A DNA stretch of 64,000 nt from Solidesulfovibrio magneticus RS-1 (GCF_000010665.1 NC_012796.1:3067501-3131500); one strand, 5' to 3'. Shown: positions 16,451 to 25,426, counted from the stretch's first letter. Made by a program: numbers and translations. Notes: generated by a model not told the origin, from the letters alone.

Positions 16451-17169
16451 ATGCCCTCCCCGGCCAGGACCTCGGCCAGATGCAACGCCCGTATCGGCAG
16501 GTCGCGCTTGGCCATGGCCGAAGCGATGTTGAGCAGGCAGCTCGGCTCGGCGGTGATGACCGCCTCGGCCCCGCTGGCCACGATGTCGTCGATTTTTTCC
16601 GCAACAATGGCTTCGCTGGCTTCGGGGTAGTCGATGCTAAATGCCCCACCAAAGCCGCAGCAGCGCTCGGGCCGGGCCAAGGGGACCAGCGTCAGGCCGG
16701 CGACCTTGGCCAACAGCGCCTCGGTGGCCGATCCGGCCCCAAGCACCCGGGTGGTCTGGCAGGAGCCGTGCAGGGCGGCGGTCAGGTCCCAGCGCGCCCC
16801 CAGGTCGGTGAGCCCCAGGCGTTCAACCAGGAACTGGCCCAGTTCGAAGGTCTTGGCGGCGACGTGGGCGGCCTGCTCCCGAAACGGGTCATCCTCGGCG
16901 AAAAGCGAGGGATAGCGGCGCACCATGGCCGTGCACGAACCCGAGGGACACACCACCACCGGCGCGTCCTGAAATATTTCCACGAACCGCCGGGCCAGGG
17001 GCCGCACGAGGTCGGCCCGGCCGCGCTTGTAGGCGAACTGGCCGCAGCAGGTCTGGCCCTTGGGCAGCACCGGCGTCAGGCCGGCCCGGACCAAAACGGC
17101 CGTAGTCGCCTCGCCCACTTGCGGCAACACGTGTTCGACCAGACAGGGAATGAAAAGAAACGCTTCCAC
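16447..17169 (-). CDS. lutA: LutA-type CCG-domain lactate oxidation subunit
   Basis: About 240 residues with two CCG cysteine-rich domains: TCCGQFAYKRGR in the first half and RCCGFGGAFS in the second, as in LutA/GlcF/HdrB-type proteins where they bind an Fe-S cluster. The frame opens earlier with TTG, but GTG at 17169 is chosen because AAGGAGGG lies 6 nt upstream and the sequence after it (VEAFLFIPC) is the usual LutA N-terminus. First gene of lutABC, divergent from the citrate synthase gene; the 140-bp gap must hold both promoters. Confidence 0.94.
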   Translation of the reverse strand: MEAFLFIPCLVEHVLPQVGEATTAVLVRAGLTPVLPKGQTCCGQFAYKRGRADLVRPLARRFVEIFQDAPVVVCPSGSCTAMVRRYPSLFAEDDPFREQAAHVAAKTFELGQFLVERLGLTDLGARWDLTAALHGSCQTTRVLGAGSATEALLAKVAGLTLVPLARPERCCGFGGAFSIDYPEASEAIVAEKIDDIVASGAEAVITAEPSCLLNIASAMAKRDLPIRALHLAEVLAGEGI

Positions 17170-17310
17170 GAAAAGCCCTCCTTGCAACGGGGCGACACCT
17201 TACGCTTTAGACCCGCCGGGTCAAGGCCACAGGCGGCTTGCCGGCCCGCCCGCTTTACAGGAAGGGGGTCCGTTGCTATGGACACCCGTTGCAACAGATA
17301 AGGAAGCGCC

Positions 17311-18606
17311 ATGAACGAAGCACCCACCGCCACCTTGACCTATGACGGCAAGACTGTCGAACTCCCTGTCATCATTGGCGATCACGTCGAAAAGGCCCTG
17401 GACGTGCGCAAGCTGCGCAGCCAGACCGGCTGGATCACCTTCGATCCCGGCTACGCCAATACGGCGGCCTGCAAGTCGGCCATCACGCATATCGACGGCG
17501 AAAATGGCGTGGTGCTCTATCGCGGCTACGACCTTGAAGAGCTTGCCGACAAGGCCACCTTCGTGGAAACGGCCATGCTCATCATGTTCGGCGAGCTGCC
17601 GACCCGGGCCGAGCGCGAAGAATTCCGCATCATGCTGCGCGACCAGGAACTGTTGCACGAAGATCTGTTGAGCCACCTCGACGGGTTTCCGCCCAACGGC
17701 CATCCCATGTCCATCCTCTCGGCCATGATCAACGCCATGGGCAGCTACTATCCCGAACTCTACGACATCGGCTCGCCCGAGGACTTCCGGCTGGCCGCCG
17801 CCAAGATCTTAAGCAAGGTGCGCACCATCGCCGCCTTTTCCTACCGCAAATCCCAGGGGTTGCCGCTCAATTACCCCAACCCCAACCTGGATTACTGCCG
17901 CAACTTCCTGCACATGATGTTTTCGGTGCCGTTTTGGACCTACCAAGCCCCGGACCCTGTGGTGCGGGCGCTGAGCATCTACATGCTGTGCCACGCCGAC
18001 CAGGCGCTCGACACCTCCTGCGCCACGGTGCGTATGGTCGGCTCAAGCCAGGCCAACCTGTTCGCCAGCGTGTCGTCGGGCATCTGCGCCCTGTGGGGCC
18101 GCCAGCACGGCGGAGCCAGCTCGGCGGCGCTGACCATGTTCGAGGACGTGGTGGCCGGGCGCACCACCGTGGAGCGCATTTTCGAGGCCTCGAAAACCAG
18201 CGCCGGCCGTCTCATGGGCTTTGGCCAGCGGCTTTTCCACGTGGAAGACCCGCGCGCCCGCATCATCAAGCGCACCTACCAAAATCTCGTGAAAAACGGC
18301 TACGCCAAGCGCGACGCCTTCCACGACATCGCTTTGGAGATCGAGGAACGCGCCCTGGCCGACGACTATTTCGCCTCGCGCCAGCTCTTCCCCAACACCA
18401 ACTTCTACGCCAGCTTGCTCCTGCGGGCCATCAACATCCCGCCGCGCATGTTCCCGGTCATCACCGCCATCGGCAACATGCCCGGCTGGATCGCCCACTG
18501 GAACGAGGAGACCCACTCCCCGGACCAGCGCATCCACCGGCCGCGCCAGGTCTACATGGGCCGCAAGCGCCACGCCTACACGCCCATGGAGAAGCGCAAG
18601 TCCTGA
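17311..18606 (+). CDS. Citrate (Si)-synthase homologue with altered catalytic residues
   Basis: 431 residues, full-length member of the type II (hexameric, GltA-like) citrate synthase family: N-terminal beta domain with ITHIDGENGVVLYRGY, then HAD at 228-230, HGGAS at 266-270, DPRA at 313-316 and the C-terminal GWIAHWNEE and RPRQVYMG. Measured against E. coli GltA the catalytic triad is H264, H305, D362. Here the first is kept (H266), but the second position is Gln (Q306, GFGQRLF instead of GFGHRVY) and the third is Asn (N364, PNTNFY instead of PNVDFY). Citrate formation is therefore doubtful. AAGGAAG precedes the ATG. The frame is intact and well conserved elsewhere, so it is not a decaying gene. 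Confidence 0.88.
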   Translation: MNEAPTATLTYDGKTVELPVIIGDHVEKALDVRKLRSQTGWITFDPGYANTAACKSAITHIDGENGVVLYRGYDLEELADKATFVETAMLIMFGELPTRAEREEFRIMLRDQELLHEDLLSHLDGFPPNGHPMSILSAMINAMGSYYPELYDIGSPEDFRLAAAKILSKVRTIAAFSYRKSQGLPLNYPNPNLDYCRNFLHMMFSVPFWTYQAPDPVVRALSIYMLCHADQALDTSCATVRMVGSSQANLFASVSSGICALWGRQHGGASSAALTMFEDVVAGRTTVERIFEASKTSAGRLMGFGQRLFHVEDPRARIIKRTYQNLVKNGYAKRDAFHDIALEIEERALADDYFASRQLFPNTNFYASLLLRAINIPPRMFPVITAIGNMPGWIAHWNEETHSPDQRIHRPRQVYMGRKRHAYTPMEKRKS

Positions 18607-18803
18607 TTCCCATGCGCAACAGCCGCCCGGCGGCCGACCCGCGCCCAAGCGCGGCGGCCGCCGTCCCAAACCCGACCGGCGCTTCGGCGCGCCGCCGCGG
18701 GTTTGCTCCGTTCCAGGCCTCCGGCGCCGTCCCGGCCGGCCCCACCGACACCCCGGCTTCGCCAACCCGCCGTCCGTTCCCTAGGACGCCCCGGAGAGCC
18801 CTC

Positions 18804-21455
18804 ATGCGTTCTTTTCGTCTGCTTGCCTTGTGCTGCCTGTCCCTGACGCTCCTGGCCGTCTTGCCGGCCGCCCTGCCCGCCCAGGACGCGGCCCCGGCCG
18901 CCGCCAAGGCCGAACCGGCCAAGACGCCGGACAAGCCCGCCGCCCCCGAGGCCAAGGCCGACGCGCCCAAAGCGCCGGACGCTCCCGCCGCCGAGGCCGG
19001 CAAGGAGACGGCCAAGCCGGCCGACAAACCGGTTGACAAAGCCGCCGACAAACCGGCAGAGAAAACCCCGGATAAGCCCGCGCCCAAGGAAGCCGACAAG
19101 CCGGCTGCCAAACCGGCCGAAAAACAGCCGGCCGCCAAAGCCTCGGACAAGGCCGGCGAAAAAAACGGCGAAAAAGCCGAGGCCGACGCGCCCAAGGACT
19201 GGCAGGTGCTGCTCTCCATCCACCAGGAATCGGTGGTGCAGCAAGCGGCCCGGTTCAAGTCCATGGAAGAGCTGCTCCCCAAAAACGTGCGCAAGTTCCG
19301 CTCCGAGCTTTCGGCCCTGGAGGGCAAGCTCGACGAATTGGGGCTCATCATCAGCCTGTCCGGCGGCAATCCCTGGGAACTGCGGGCCGTGCTGGGGGAT
19401 TTCGCCCGCCTGCGCCGGGCCGTGGAAACGCTTATCGCGCCGTCCCAGGAAAGTCGCGACGAACTCGACAAGATCGCCGCCAGGCTCGATTCCCTCAAAG
19501 AGGAGTTCGCCAAGCGCCTGGAAGACGATCCCGAGCAGCCCATCGCCGACGCCATCGGCTACTATCTGCGCTACGTCAAAAGCGTGCGCGCTTCCCTCAC
19601 CGGCGTGCGCTCCACCCTGGAGAAGGAACTCGGCCCGGCCCGCGAACTGCTTGCCGCCCTGGACAAGGCCGAAGAAGCCCTGCGCTTAAAAATCCCCAAG
19701 GCCTGGAAGACCTACTATTTCACGGCCTCCAACGAACTGTTCTCCCACAAGGCCTGGAACGACCTGGAAACCCGTTTCCAGCACTGGGCCAAGTCCAACG
19801 CCTCCATGCTGCGTTCCATGACGCGCGGTTCCGACGCCGTCCGGGCCCAGGCCGTGGGCATCCGGGCCGCGTTGGCCCTGGCCGTGCTGGCGGTGGTGTC
19901 CGTCATCGCCATCGCCCGATTGCGCCGCCGCATTCCCGGGCTGTACGCGCCCGGCAAACTGCGTCTGGTCTGCCTGCTGGCCGGCTCCGGGCTCATCCTG
20001 CACTGGGCGGCGGCCGGCGCGCCGCTGTTGCTCCAGGAGATCGGCAACATCCTGGCCGAGATCCTGCTCGCCGCCGGGTTGGCCGTGTTCTCGCGCTATC
20101 TGGCCGAAGCCTCGGGCGCGGCCACGCCAGGGGCCGGCAATCCCCTGCGCGGCCTGTGGGCCATGTTTTCCCTGGGGCTTTTGCTCCAGATCGCCGACAT
20201 CCCGGAACCGGCCCTGACCACGCTGTGGATGGCCCTGCTGCTCGTATTCCTGCTGGCCACAGGCCGTTTCTTGCGCCGCTATGCCGGGCCGCTGAGGCTC
20301 TTTTGCCGGGCCACGCCGCCCCTGACCATGGGCCTGGCCGTCATGGCCGCCCTGGGCTGGCAGCATTTGTCGGTGCTGGTCCTGGCCGGCTGGTTCCTGC
20401 TTTTGGCCGCCGTGCAGATCGGGGCCGGGCTGTCGCGCATCGTCACCGCCTGGCAGGCCCGGGCCAGCCAGGAAGGGGCCTCGGCGCTCACGCGCGCCAT
20501 GGTTTCGGGCCTGGGCTTTCCGCTCATCTTCCTGTCGCTGTTCCTGCTGGTCCTCTACTGGTTCTCCACGGAACTGGGCGGCCAGGAACTGTTCATGGAA
20601 GCCGTGGGCTTCACCGTGACCATCGGCACGGTCTCGGTCACCCTGGGCCGGCTGGCCCTTATTCTCACCGGCTTTTTCGTCACCCGCTCGACCCTTTTCG
20701 CCGTGCGCTCCTTCATCCAGGACCTGCCGCGCCTGCGCCCGGGCATCGATCCGGGCGTGCGCGACGTGCTGGAGACTACTTCGCTTTACGTACTATGGGG
20801 TCTGTACATCCTTATCTCCCTGTTCCTACTCGGCTTTTCCTTCACCAGCCTGGCGGTGGTCGCCGGCGGCTTGTCCGTGGGCATCGGCTTTGGCCTGCAA
20901 AACATCGTCAACAACTTCGTGGCCGGGCTGATCCTGCTCTTTGGCCGCTCCATCCAGGCCGGCGACACCATCCAGATCGACGCCATCTGGGGCCAGGTGC
21001 GCAAGGTCAACATCCGCAACACCGTTGTCCAGACCTTTGACAACGCCACGTTGTTTGTGCCCAACTCCGACCTCATCAGCGGCAAGCTCGTCAACTGGAC
21101 CCACCGCGACCCGACCGTGCGCCGGGAGATCACCATCGGCGTGGCCTACGGCTCCAACACCGAGCAGGTGCGCCAGATACTGCTCGACGCCGTGGCCGGC
21201 CACGAGCATGTCTTAAAGACCCCGGCCCCGTCAGTGCAGTTCACCAACTTCGGCGAGAGTTCCCTGGACTTCAAGTTGCTCTTCTGGGTGGACAACGTGG
21301 GCGTGGCCGTGGGCACCACCTCCGACATCCGCTTCGCCATTGACCGGCGTTTCCGGGAAGTCGGCATCGACATCCCCTTCCCCCAGCGCGAGGTGCGCAT
21401 CGTGGCCGGGGCCAGCGACCCGGTCCAGGCCGCCGCTGGCGCGGCCGCGGATTGA
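18804..21455 (+). CDS. Large mechanosensitive channel, MscS/MscK type
   Basis: 883 residues. Signal peptide 1-26 (ALPAQ), then a roughly 100-residue linker made of Ala, Lys, Pro, Asp and Glu repeats (KPADKPVDKAADKP-like), a helical periplasmic domain (about 130-345), several membrane helices (about 350-700), and a C-terminal MscS core: GGLSVGIGFGLQNIVNNFVAG (pore helix TM3), GDTIQID, VPNSDLISGKLVNWT and the cytoplasmic vestibule. By family it opens under membrane tension to release solutes on hypo-osmotic shock. The ATG at 18804 is chosen from a longer open frame because it begins the signal peptide and has GGAGAG upstream. The gap to the citrate synthase gene is 197 bp. Confidence 0.9.
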   Translation: MRSFRLLALCCLSLTLLAVLPAALPAQDAAPAAAKAEPAKTPDKPAAPEAKADAPKAPDAPAAEAGKETAKPADKPVDKAADKPAEKTPDKPAPKEADKPAAKPAEKQPAAKASDKAGEKNGEKAEADAPKDWQVLLSIHQESVVQQAARFKSMEELLPKNVRKFRSELSALEGKLDELGLIISLSGGNPWELRAVLGDFARLRRAVETLIAPSQESRDELDKIAARLDSLKEEFAKRLEDDPEQPIADAIGYYLRYVKSVRASLTGVRSTLEKELGPARELLAALDKAEEALRLKIPKAWKTYYFTASNELFSHKAWNDLETRFQHWAKSNASMLRSMTRGSDAVRAQAVGIRAALALAVLAVVSVIAIARLRRRIPGLYAPGKLRLVCLLAGSGLILHWAAAGAPLLLQEIGNILAEILLAAGLAVFSRYLAEASGAATPGAGNPLRGLWAMFSLGLLLQIADIPEPALTTLWMALLLVFLLATGRFLRRYAGPLRLFCRATPPLTMGLAVMAALGWQHLSVLVLAGWFLLLAAVQIGAGLSRIVTAWQARASQEGASALTRAMVSGLGFPLIFLSLFLLVLYWFSTELGGQELFMEAVGFTVTIGTVSVTLGRLALILTGFFVTRSTLFAVRSFIQDLPRLRPGIDPGVRDVLETTSLYVLWGLYILISLFLLGFSFTSLAVVAGGLSVGIGFGLQNIVNNFVAGLILLFGRSIQAGDTIQIDAIWGQVRKVNIRNTVVQTFDNATLFVPNSDLISGKLVNWTHRDPTVRREITIGVAYGSNTEQVRQILLDAVAGHEHVLKTPAPSVQFTNFGESSLDFKLLFWVDNVGVAVGTTSDIRFAIDRRFREVGIDIPFPQREVRIVAGASDPVQAAAGAAAD

Positions 21456-21474
21456 TCCGAGCCATGGCCCAAGA

Positions 21475-21508
21475 GGCGGCCCGGGGCGCGTGTTCGCCCT
21501 GGGCCGCC
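21475..21508 (+). terminator. GC-rich hairpin after the MscS gene
   Basis: 13-bp arms 21475-21487 and 21496-21508 with one G-T pair. It lies 20 bp after the stop codon. No T-run follows, so termination efficiency is uncertain. Confidence 0.45.
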
Positions 21509-21603
21509 CGGACCCGCCCTGGCCCGGACGCCGCCTTGGCCGGCGGGCATTTGCACGGGACAGCCGGATGGTTTTCTGATACGGCTCAAGAAAAGGACGC
21601 CGC

Positions 21604-21885
21604 ATGAACCGAAGAGTCCTGCCCCTGGCCTGCCTGGTCCTGGCCCTGGCCGTCGCGCCCGGCTGCAAGAAGGCCAAGAGCACGGCCCCGGCCATGCCCC
21701 AATACGATGCCCTCGAACCCGGCCCCGGGGCCAATCCCCTGGAGATCGAGCGCTACCAATTGGAGCAGGAAAAGCGGACCTTGTCCGAGAATTTGAGCGA
21801 CAACCTCGACCGTATCCAACGCATCAACGCCCGCATCATCCAGATCAACATCGAACTGCAGCGCCAGACCAATCCGCATTACTAA
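21604..21885 (+). CDS. Small predicted lipoprotein
   Basis: 93 residues. The N-terminus is a lipoprotein signal: MNRR, hydrophobic ACLVLALAV, lipobox APGC with Cys at about 21. The mature part is acidic to neutral, helical, with a heptad-like stretch (LEIERYQLEQEKRTLSENL) that predicts a short coiled coil. I do not recognise the family. It precedes a bactofilin gene by 31 bp, so both are probably co-transcribed, and may be an envelope partner of the bactofilin scaffold. Confidence 0.72.
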   Translation: MNRRVLPLACLVLALAVAPGCKKAKSTAPAMPQYDALEPGPGANPLEIERYQLEQEKRTLSENLSDNLDRIQRINARIIQINIELQRQTNPHY

Positions 21886-21916
21886 CGCCGCCCGCGCCAG
21901 CCAAGGACCCAGACCC

Positions 21917-22354
21917 ATGTTCGGATTCTCGTCGAAGAAAAAGCCCCGCCTGGACGCCATCACCGCCTTTCTCGGGGCTGGAACCCAGTATCATGGCCAG
22001 TTCAATTTCCAGGGTGTCGTGCGTATCGACGGCGGCGTCATCGGCGACATCATCTCCGACGGCGTGCTGGTGCTCGGCGAGGAAGGGCAAGTCGAGGGCA
22101 GCATCAGCGTGGGCGAACTCATCGCCAGCGGCAGCGTGCGCGGCGACGTCACGGCCAGCCGGCGCGTCATCCTCAACAAGACGGCCAAACTGACCGGCAA
22201 CATCCAGACCCCGTCGGTGGTCATCGAGGACGGAGCCGTGCTCAACGGCCAGCTGCGCATGACCGAGGCCGAGGCCGTTATCCTGTCCGAGGGCCTGGCC
22301 CCCTGCGCCCTGCCCGGGCAGCCGGCCGAGGACGTCACGGAAACGACGTCATGA
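21917..22354 (+). CDS. Bactofilin (polymer-forming cytoskeletal protein)
   Basis: 145 residues. Disordered N-terminus with MFGFSSKKK (typical membrane-contact start), then the bactofilin beta-helix core from about 20 to 115, visible as regularly spaced G-x-[VI] repeats (GVVRIDGGVIGDIIS, GEEGQVEGSISVGEL, VRGDVTASRRV, LTGNIQTPSVVIEDGAVLNG). Bactofilins polymerise without nucleotide and place cell-wall or polysaccharide enzymes. It follows the small lipoprotein and precedes a short acidic protein, all on plus. Confidence 0.93.
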   Translation: MFGFSSKKKPRLDAITAFLGAGTQYHGQFNFQGVVRIDGGVIGDIISDGVLVLGEEGQVEGSISVGELIASGSVRGDVTASRRVILNKTAKLTGNIQTPSVVIEDGAVLNGQLRMTEAEAVILSEGLAPCALPGQPAEDVTETTS

Positions 22355-22430
22355 AGGGGTTGCCAAAAGGGCCTCGTCCGTTTAATGGCAAAACGCCGTC
22401 ACCCGCCCCCGTTTAAGGAGTCCCGTCCCC

Positions 22431-22658
22431 ATGGGCCAATTTTTCCCCGATGCCGACCAGTTTCCCCTTGAAGACCAGATCAAGCACCTTGGCGACGACG
22501 AGTTGCTCGATTTCTGGGAAGAGACCCAGTACATTGAGCGCATGCTCGTGGAAGAGGAAAATCCCGAAGCCGACCATTCCCAAGAGTACGAACGGGTGAT
22601 TCTCCAAGAGCTGATGCTGCGCACCTGCCGCCGCCGCGCCCTGGTTAGCGAACGCTAG
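22431..22658 (+). CDS. Small acidic conserved-looking protein, function unknown
   Basis: 75 residues, strongly acidic (EDQIKHLGDDELLDFWEETQ, VEEENPEADH), predicted all-helical, no membrane segment or signal, two basic patches at the C-terminus (CRRRALVSER). GGAGTC lies 7 nt before the ATG and the third positions are G/C-rich, supporting a real gene. Downstream of bactofilin by 76 bp. I recognise no family. Confidence 0.6.
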   Translation: MGQFFPDADQFPLEDQIKHLGDDELLDFWEETQYIERMLVEEENPEADHSQEYERVILQELMLRTCRRRALVSER

Positions 22659-22706
22659 CCCGGGGCGTCGCCGCCGTCGGGTTATCGCCCGCAGTTGCGG
22701 TAAAAA

Positions 22707-22747
22707 GCCTCCGGCGGCCAAAGGGCTTGTGCCCTTTGGAACCCCCT
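22707..22747 (+). repeat. Dispersed GC-rich hairpin repeat, copy B
   Basis: Begins GCCTCCGGCGG, has a 9-bp stem (22718-22726 with 22731-22739, loop TTGT) and ends in ACCCCCT. The flanks match copies A and C; the stem sequence differs but remains self-complementary. Confidence 0.75.
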
Positions 22748-22913
22748 ACTTGTTATCACGCGGCTCGTCTCCTTATCTCTACACTCACTCCCTGTTGAAT
22801 CCAGCGCGTCAGCCGACTGACGGCAGATCTCCTGTCCGGCATTGAGCTGTTCATCGGCGTTGTCGCCTTCATTGGTCGCCAGCGGTCCATTTGGACGGCC
22901 TGCACCGCACTCC

Positions 22914-22938
22914 GGTTCGACTCCCATCCTCGCCGCCA
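22914..22938 (+). other. tRNA 3'-end-like remnant (possible attachment site)
   Basis: GG, then TTCGACT (T-loop 54-60), CCCAT (61-65), CCTCGCC (66-72), G (73) and CCA: spacing exactly as in a tRNA 3' half with a G discriminator. The 5' T-stem (TCCGG) pairs at only 2 of 5 positions and no matching acceptor strand (GGCGAGG) lies upstream, so this is not a working tRNA. Such copies are typical island attachment scars. Confidence 0.35.
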
Positions 22939-23063
22939 ACGCCCCTTCGGCCTCGTCGTCCTGCCTCCCAGGCCGCCACCAGTGCAGCAACTTTAACAGT
23001 CCATCGTCCGTGTTACTGGCAACGCACGAAAACGAGCCTCCTACTGTCAGCGGCACAGAGCGT

Positions 23064-23093
23064 AAAAAAAGAGGGCGGTCACCCGCCCTCTTT
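23064..23093 (-). terminator. Rho-independent terminator after UDP-glucose dehydrogenase
   Basis: 8-bp stem GAGGGCGG (23071-23078) with CCGCCCTC (23083-23090), loop TCAC, flanked by a 7-A run on plus that gives a T-run on the minus transcript. It lies 26 bp after the stop codon. Confidence 0.88.
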
Positions 23094-23118
23094 CTCTCGT
23101 CAGATAACCGATCGCCAG

Positions 23119-24459
23119 CTACATTTTGGGAGCCGGGCGGCCGATGCAGAAGTAGGCCAGGCCGAGGTCGGCCAACAGCTGCGGGGAGTAGAGGTTGCGG
23201 CCGTCGAAGATGATCGGGGCCTTGAGCGTCTTCTTGATGCGGCTGAAATCCGGGTTGCGGAACTGGTTCCACTCGGTGACCACGGCCAGGCAGTCGGCCT
23301 TGTCCAGCACCGCGTACTGCTCATCGACCACGGTCAACAGCTCGTTGCCCTTGAAGTGCTCGCGGGTGTTGGGGCCGGCGACGGGGTCGAAGGCCACGAT
23401 ACGCATGCCGGCGTCGGTCAGGTCGCGGATCAGCTCAAAGGACGAGGCGTCGCGCACGTCGTCGGTGTTGGCCTTGAACGCCAGACCCCACAAAGCCAGG
23501 GTCTTGCCCTTCACGCCGCCCTGGGGGGCGAAGTATTCCATGATCCGCTTGCTGAGCACATGCTTCTGACGCTTGTTGACCTCGTCAACAGCGGCCAGCA
23601 GTTCCGGCTCGAAGCCGATCTTGCGGGCGGTGTCGATGAGCGCCTTGACGTCCTTGGGGAAGCAGGAGCCGCCGTAGCCCAGGCCGGGGTAGATGAACTG
23701 GTAGCCGATGCGGTGGTCGGAACCGATGCCCATGCGCACGTCGCGCACGTCGGCGCCCACTTTCTCGCAGATGTTGGCCACTTCGTTAATGAACGAAATC
23801 TTGGTGGCCAGCATGCAGTTGGCGGCGTACTTGGTCATTTCGGCCGAGCGAACGCCCATGACGATGACCTTCTCGCGGCTGCGGGCATAGGGAGCGTACA
23901 GGGCCTTCAAGAGTTCGCCGGTGCGGACGTTGTCCGTGCCGACGACCACGCGGTCGGGCTTGAAGAAATCGTTGATGGCGTCGCCTTCCTTGAGGAACTC
24001 GGGATTGGACACCACGTCGAATTCGATCAATTCGCCGCGCTTTTTGAGCTCCTCGCCGATGAGCTTGCGCACCTCGTCGGCGGTGCCGACCGGGACAGTG
24101 GATTTGTCGACGACGATCTTGTAGTCCTTCATGTTGGCGCCGATGTCCCGGGCCACCTGATAGACGAAGGACAGGTCGCAGGAGCCATCTTCGCGGGGCG
24201 GAGTACCGACGGTGATGAACACGAACAGCGCGTTCTCCATGCCTTCGGCGACCTTGGTGGTGAAGCGCAGGCGGCCTTCAGCCACGTTGCGCTTGACCAG
24301 CTCGTCAAGTCCCGGTTCGTAGATGTGGACCTTGCCCTGGCGAAGGTTCTCGACGATGGTGGGATTGACGTCCACGCAGCAGACGTCATTGCCCATCTCG
24401 GCAAAACAGGCGGCGCTCACCAGACCAACGTACCCGGTGCCTACGATACAAAGATTCAT
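23119..24459 (-). CDS. ugd: UDP-glucose 6-dehydrogenase
   Basis: 446 residues, normal length. Oxidises UDP-glucose to UDP-glucuronate with two NAD+ in the cytoplasm, feeding capsule, exopolysaccharide or lipid A sugar synthesis. Seen: N-terminal Rossmann motif IVGTGYVGLVSAACFAEMG, FITVGTPP, VDKSTVPVGT, NPEFLKEGDAI, the central helix with KYAANCMLATKISFINE, and the catalytic Cys in GYGGSCFPKD. Monocistronic, with its own terminator; no glycosyltransferases are nearby. Confidence 0.96.
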   Translation of the reverse strand: MNLCIVGTGYVGLVSAACFAEMGNDVCCVDVNPTIVENLRQGKVHIYEPGLDELVKRNVAEGRLRFTTKVAEGMENALFVFITVGTPPREDGSCDLSFVYQVARDIGANMKDYKIVVDKSTVPVGTADEVRKLIGEELKKRGELIEFDVVSNPEFLKEGDAINDFFKPDRVVVGTDNVRTGELLKALYAPYARSREKVIVMGVRSAEMTKYAANCMLATKISFINEVANICEKVGADVRDVRMGIGSDHRIGYQFIYPGLGYGGSCFPKDVKALIDTARKIGFEPELLAAVDEVNKRQKHVLSKRIMEYFAPQGGVKGKTLALWGLAFKANTDDVRDASSFELIRDLTDAGMRIVAFDPVAGPNTREHFKGNELLTVVDEQYAVLDKADCLAVVTEWNQFRNPDFSRIKKTLKAPIIFDGRNLYSPQLLADLGLAYFCIGRPAPKM

Positions 24460-24694
24460 AAACTATATCTCGTTGTTAGGGTTGCCCCCGCCGGCTCGAA
24501 GGGCGGGCGGGGAACGGGGCTGAAGAATATCTGCGCATGGCGGCAGGGCCCCGTCATCGAAGAAAGTTGATCGCACTTACGGATTCGTCGGACCTTTGTC
24601 AACAATTCGCGGCCCGCTCCACCCCGTTTCCGTCGGTTGCCACCCATTTGTAAAACACTTACCCTTCCTTGACACTGTCTTTAAGGAGCACGTC

Positions 24695-25420
24695 ATGCCC
24701 TTGCTTGCGGTCAACGTCGATCATGTGGCCACCATCCGCCAGGCCCGGCTGGCCAAAAGCCCGGACCCCGTGGCCGCCGCCGCCCTGGCCGAACTCGGCG
24801 GCGCGCGGGCCATCATCGTGCACCTGCGCGAAGATCGCCGCCACATCGGCGACCGCGACGTCCATGTGCTGCGCGAGACCATCAAAACCCGGCTGCACCT
24901 GGAAATGGCCGCCACCGAAGAGATGCTCGGCATTGCGCTGAAGCGCAAACCCGATATGGTCTGTCTGGTGCCGGAAAAACGCCAGGAGCTGACCACCGAG
25001 GGGGGCCTGGGCGTGGCCGGCCGCGAAGCCGAACTGGCCGCCTACGTGGCCAAGTTGGCCGAGGCCGGCATTCCCACGAGCTTATTTATTGATCCCGACC
25101 CGCGCCAGATCGAGGCGAGCAAAGCCGTGGGCGCGGCTTACGTGGAACTGCACACCGGGGCCTTCGCCGACGCGGCCACGCCGGCCGCCCGGCAAAAGGA
25201 ACTGGACCGGCTGCTGGCCGCCATCCCCCTGGCCAAGAGCCAGGGCCTTGGCGTCAACCTCGGCCACGGCCTGGACTACGACAATATCTATGCCTTCAAG
25301 GACACGCCGGGGGTCAGCGAATATTCCATCGGCCACAGCATCGTGGCCCGGGCCGTGCTGACCGGCATGGTGGAGGCCGTCTCGACCATGTGCGCCATCA
25401 TCGACGGGTTTCCCGACTAG
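24695..25420 (+). CDS. pdxJ: Pyridoxine 5'-phosphate synthase
   Basis: 241 residues, usual length. Condenses 1-deoxyxylulose 5-phosphate with 3-amino-2-oxopropyl phosphate to form pyridoxine 5'-phosphate. Seen: [15 protein letters not shown] at the N-terminus, [25 protein letters not shown], and the C-terminal phosphate loop [14 protein letters not shown]. The frame opens 33 codons earlier, but ATG 24695 has AAGGAG 8 nt upstream and begins the family N-terminus. acpS follows after 6 bp, a linkage seen in many bacteria. Confidence 0.97.
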   Translation: MPLLAVNVDHVATIRQARLAKSPDPVAAAALAELGGARAIIVHLREDRRHIGDRDVHVLRETIKTRLHLEMAATEEMLGIALKRKPDMVCLVPEKRQELTTEGGLGVAGREAELAAYVAKLAEAGIPTSLFIDPDPRQIEASKAVGAAYVELHTGAFADAATPAARQKELDRLLAAIPLAKSQGLGVNLGHGLDYDNIYAFKDTPGVSEYSIGHSIVARAVLTGMVEAVSTMCAIIDGFPD

Positions 25421-25426
25421 CCGCTC

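Larger units (their letters stand above)
22659..23118. other. Gene-free stretch with repeat, tRNA-like end and terminator
   Basis: 460 bp between convergent genes. It contains copy B of the dispersed hairpin repeat, a segment resembling the 3' end of a tRNA, and the terminator of the UDP-glucose dehydrogenase gene, each listed separately. Open frames on both strands pass through these elements and lack ribosome sites, so I do not call them genes; the minus-strand frame may be remnant coding sequence. Confidence 0.6.

Noticed and set aside
17934-21455. 1173-residue MscS protein starting inside the citrate synthase gene
   Set aside because: The extension is a shadow of citrate synthase; the signal peptide begins at ATG 18804.
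22895-22938. Complete tRNA or tmRNA gene
   Set aside because: Only the 3' half pattern exists; the T-stem pairs at 2 of 5 positions and no acceptor 5' strand or anticodon arm is found upstream.
22682-23272. 196-codon minus-strand frame between the small acidic protein and ugd
   Set aside because: It overlaps the 3' end of ugd, the terminator and the hairpin repeat; the 'MGVEP' part is the reverse translation of a tRNA-like T-arm, not a protein motif.
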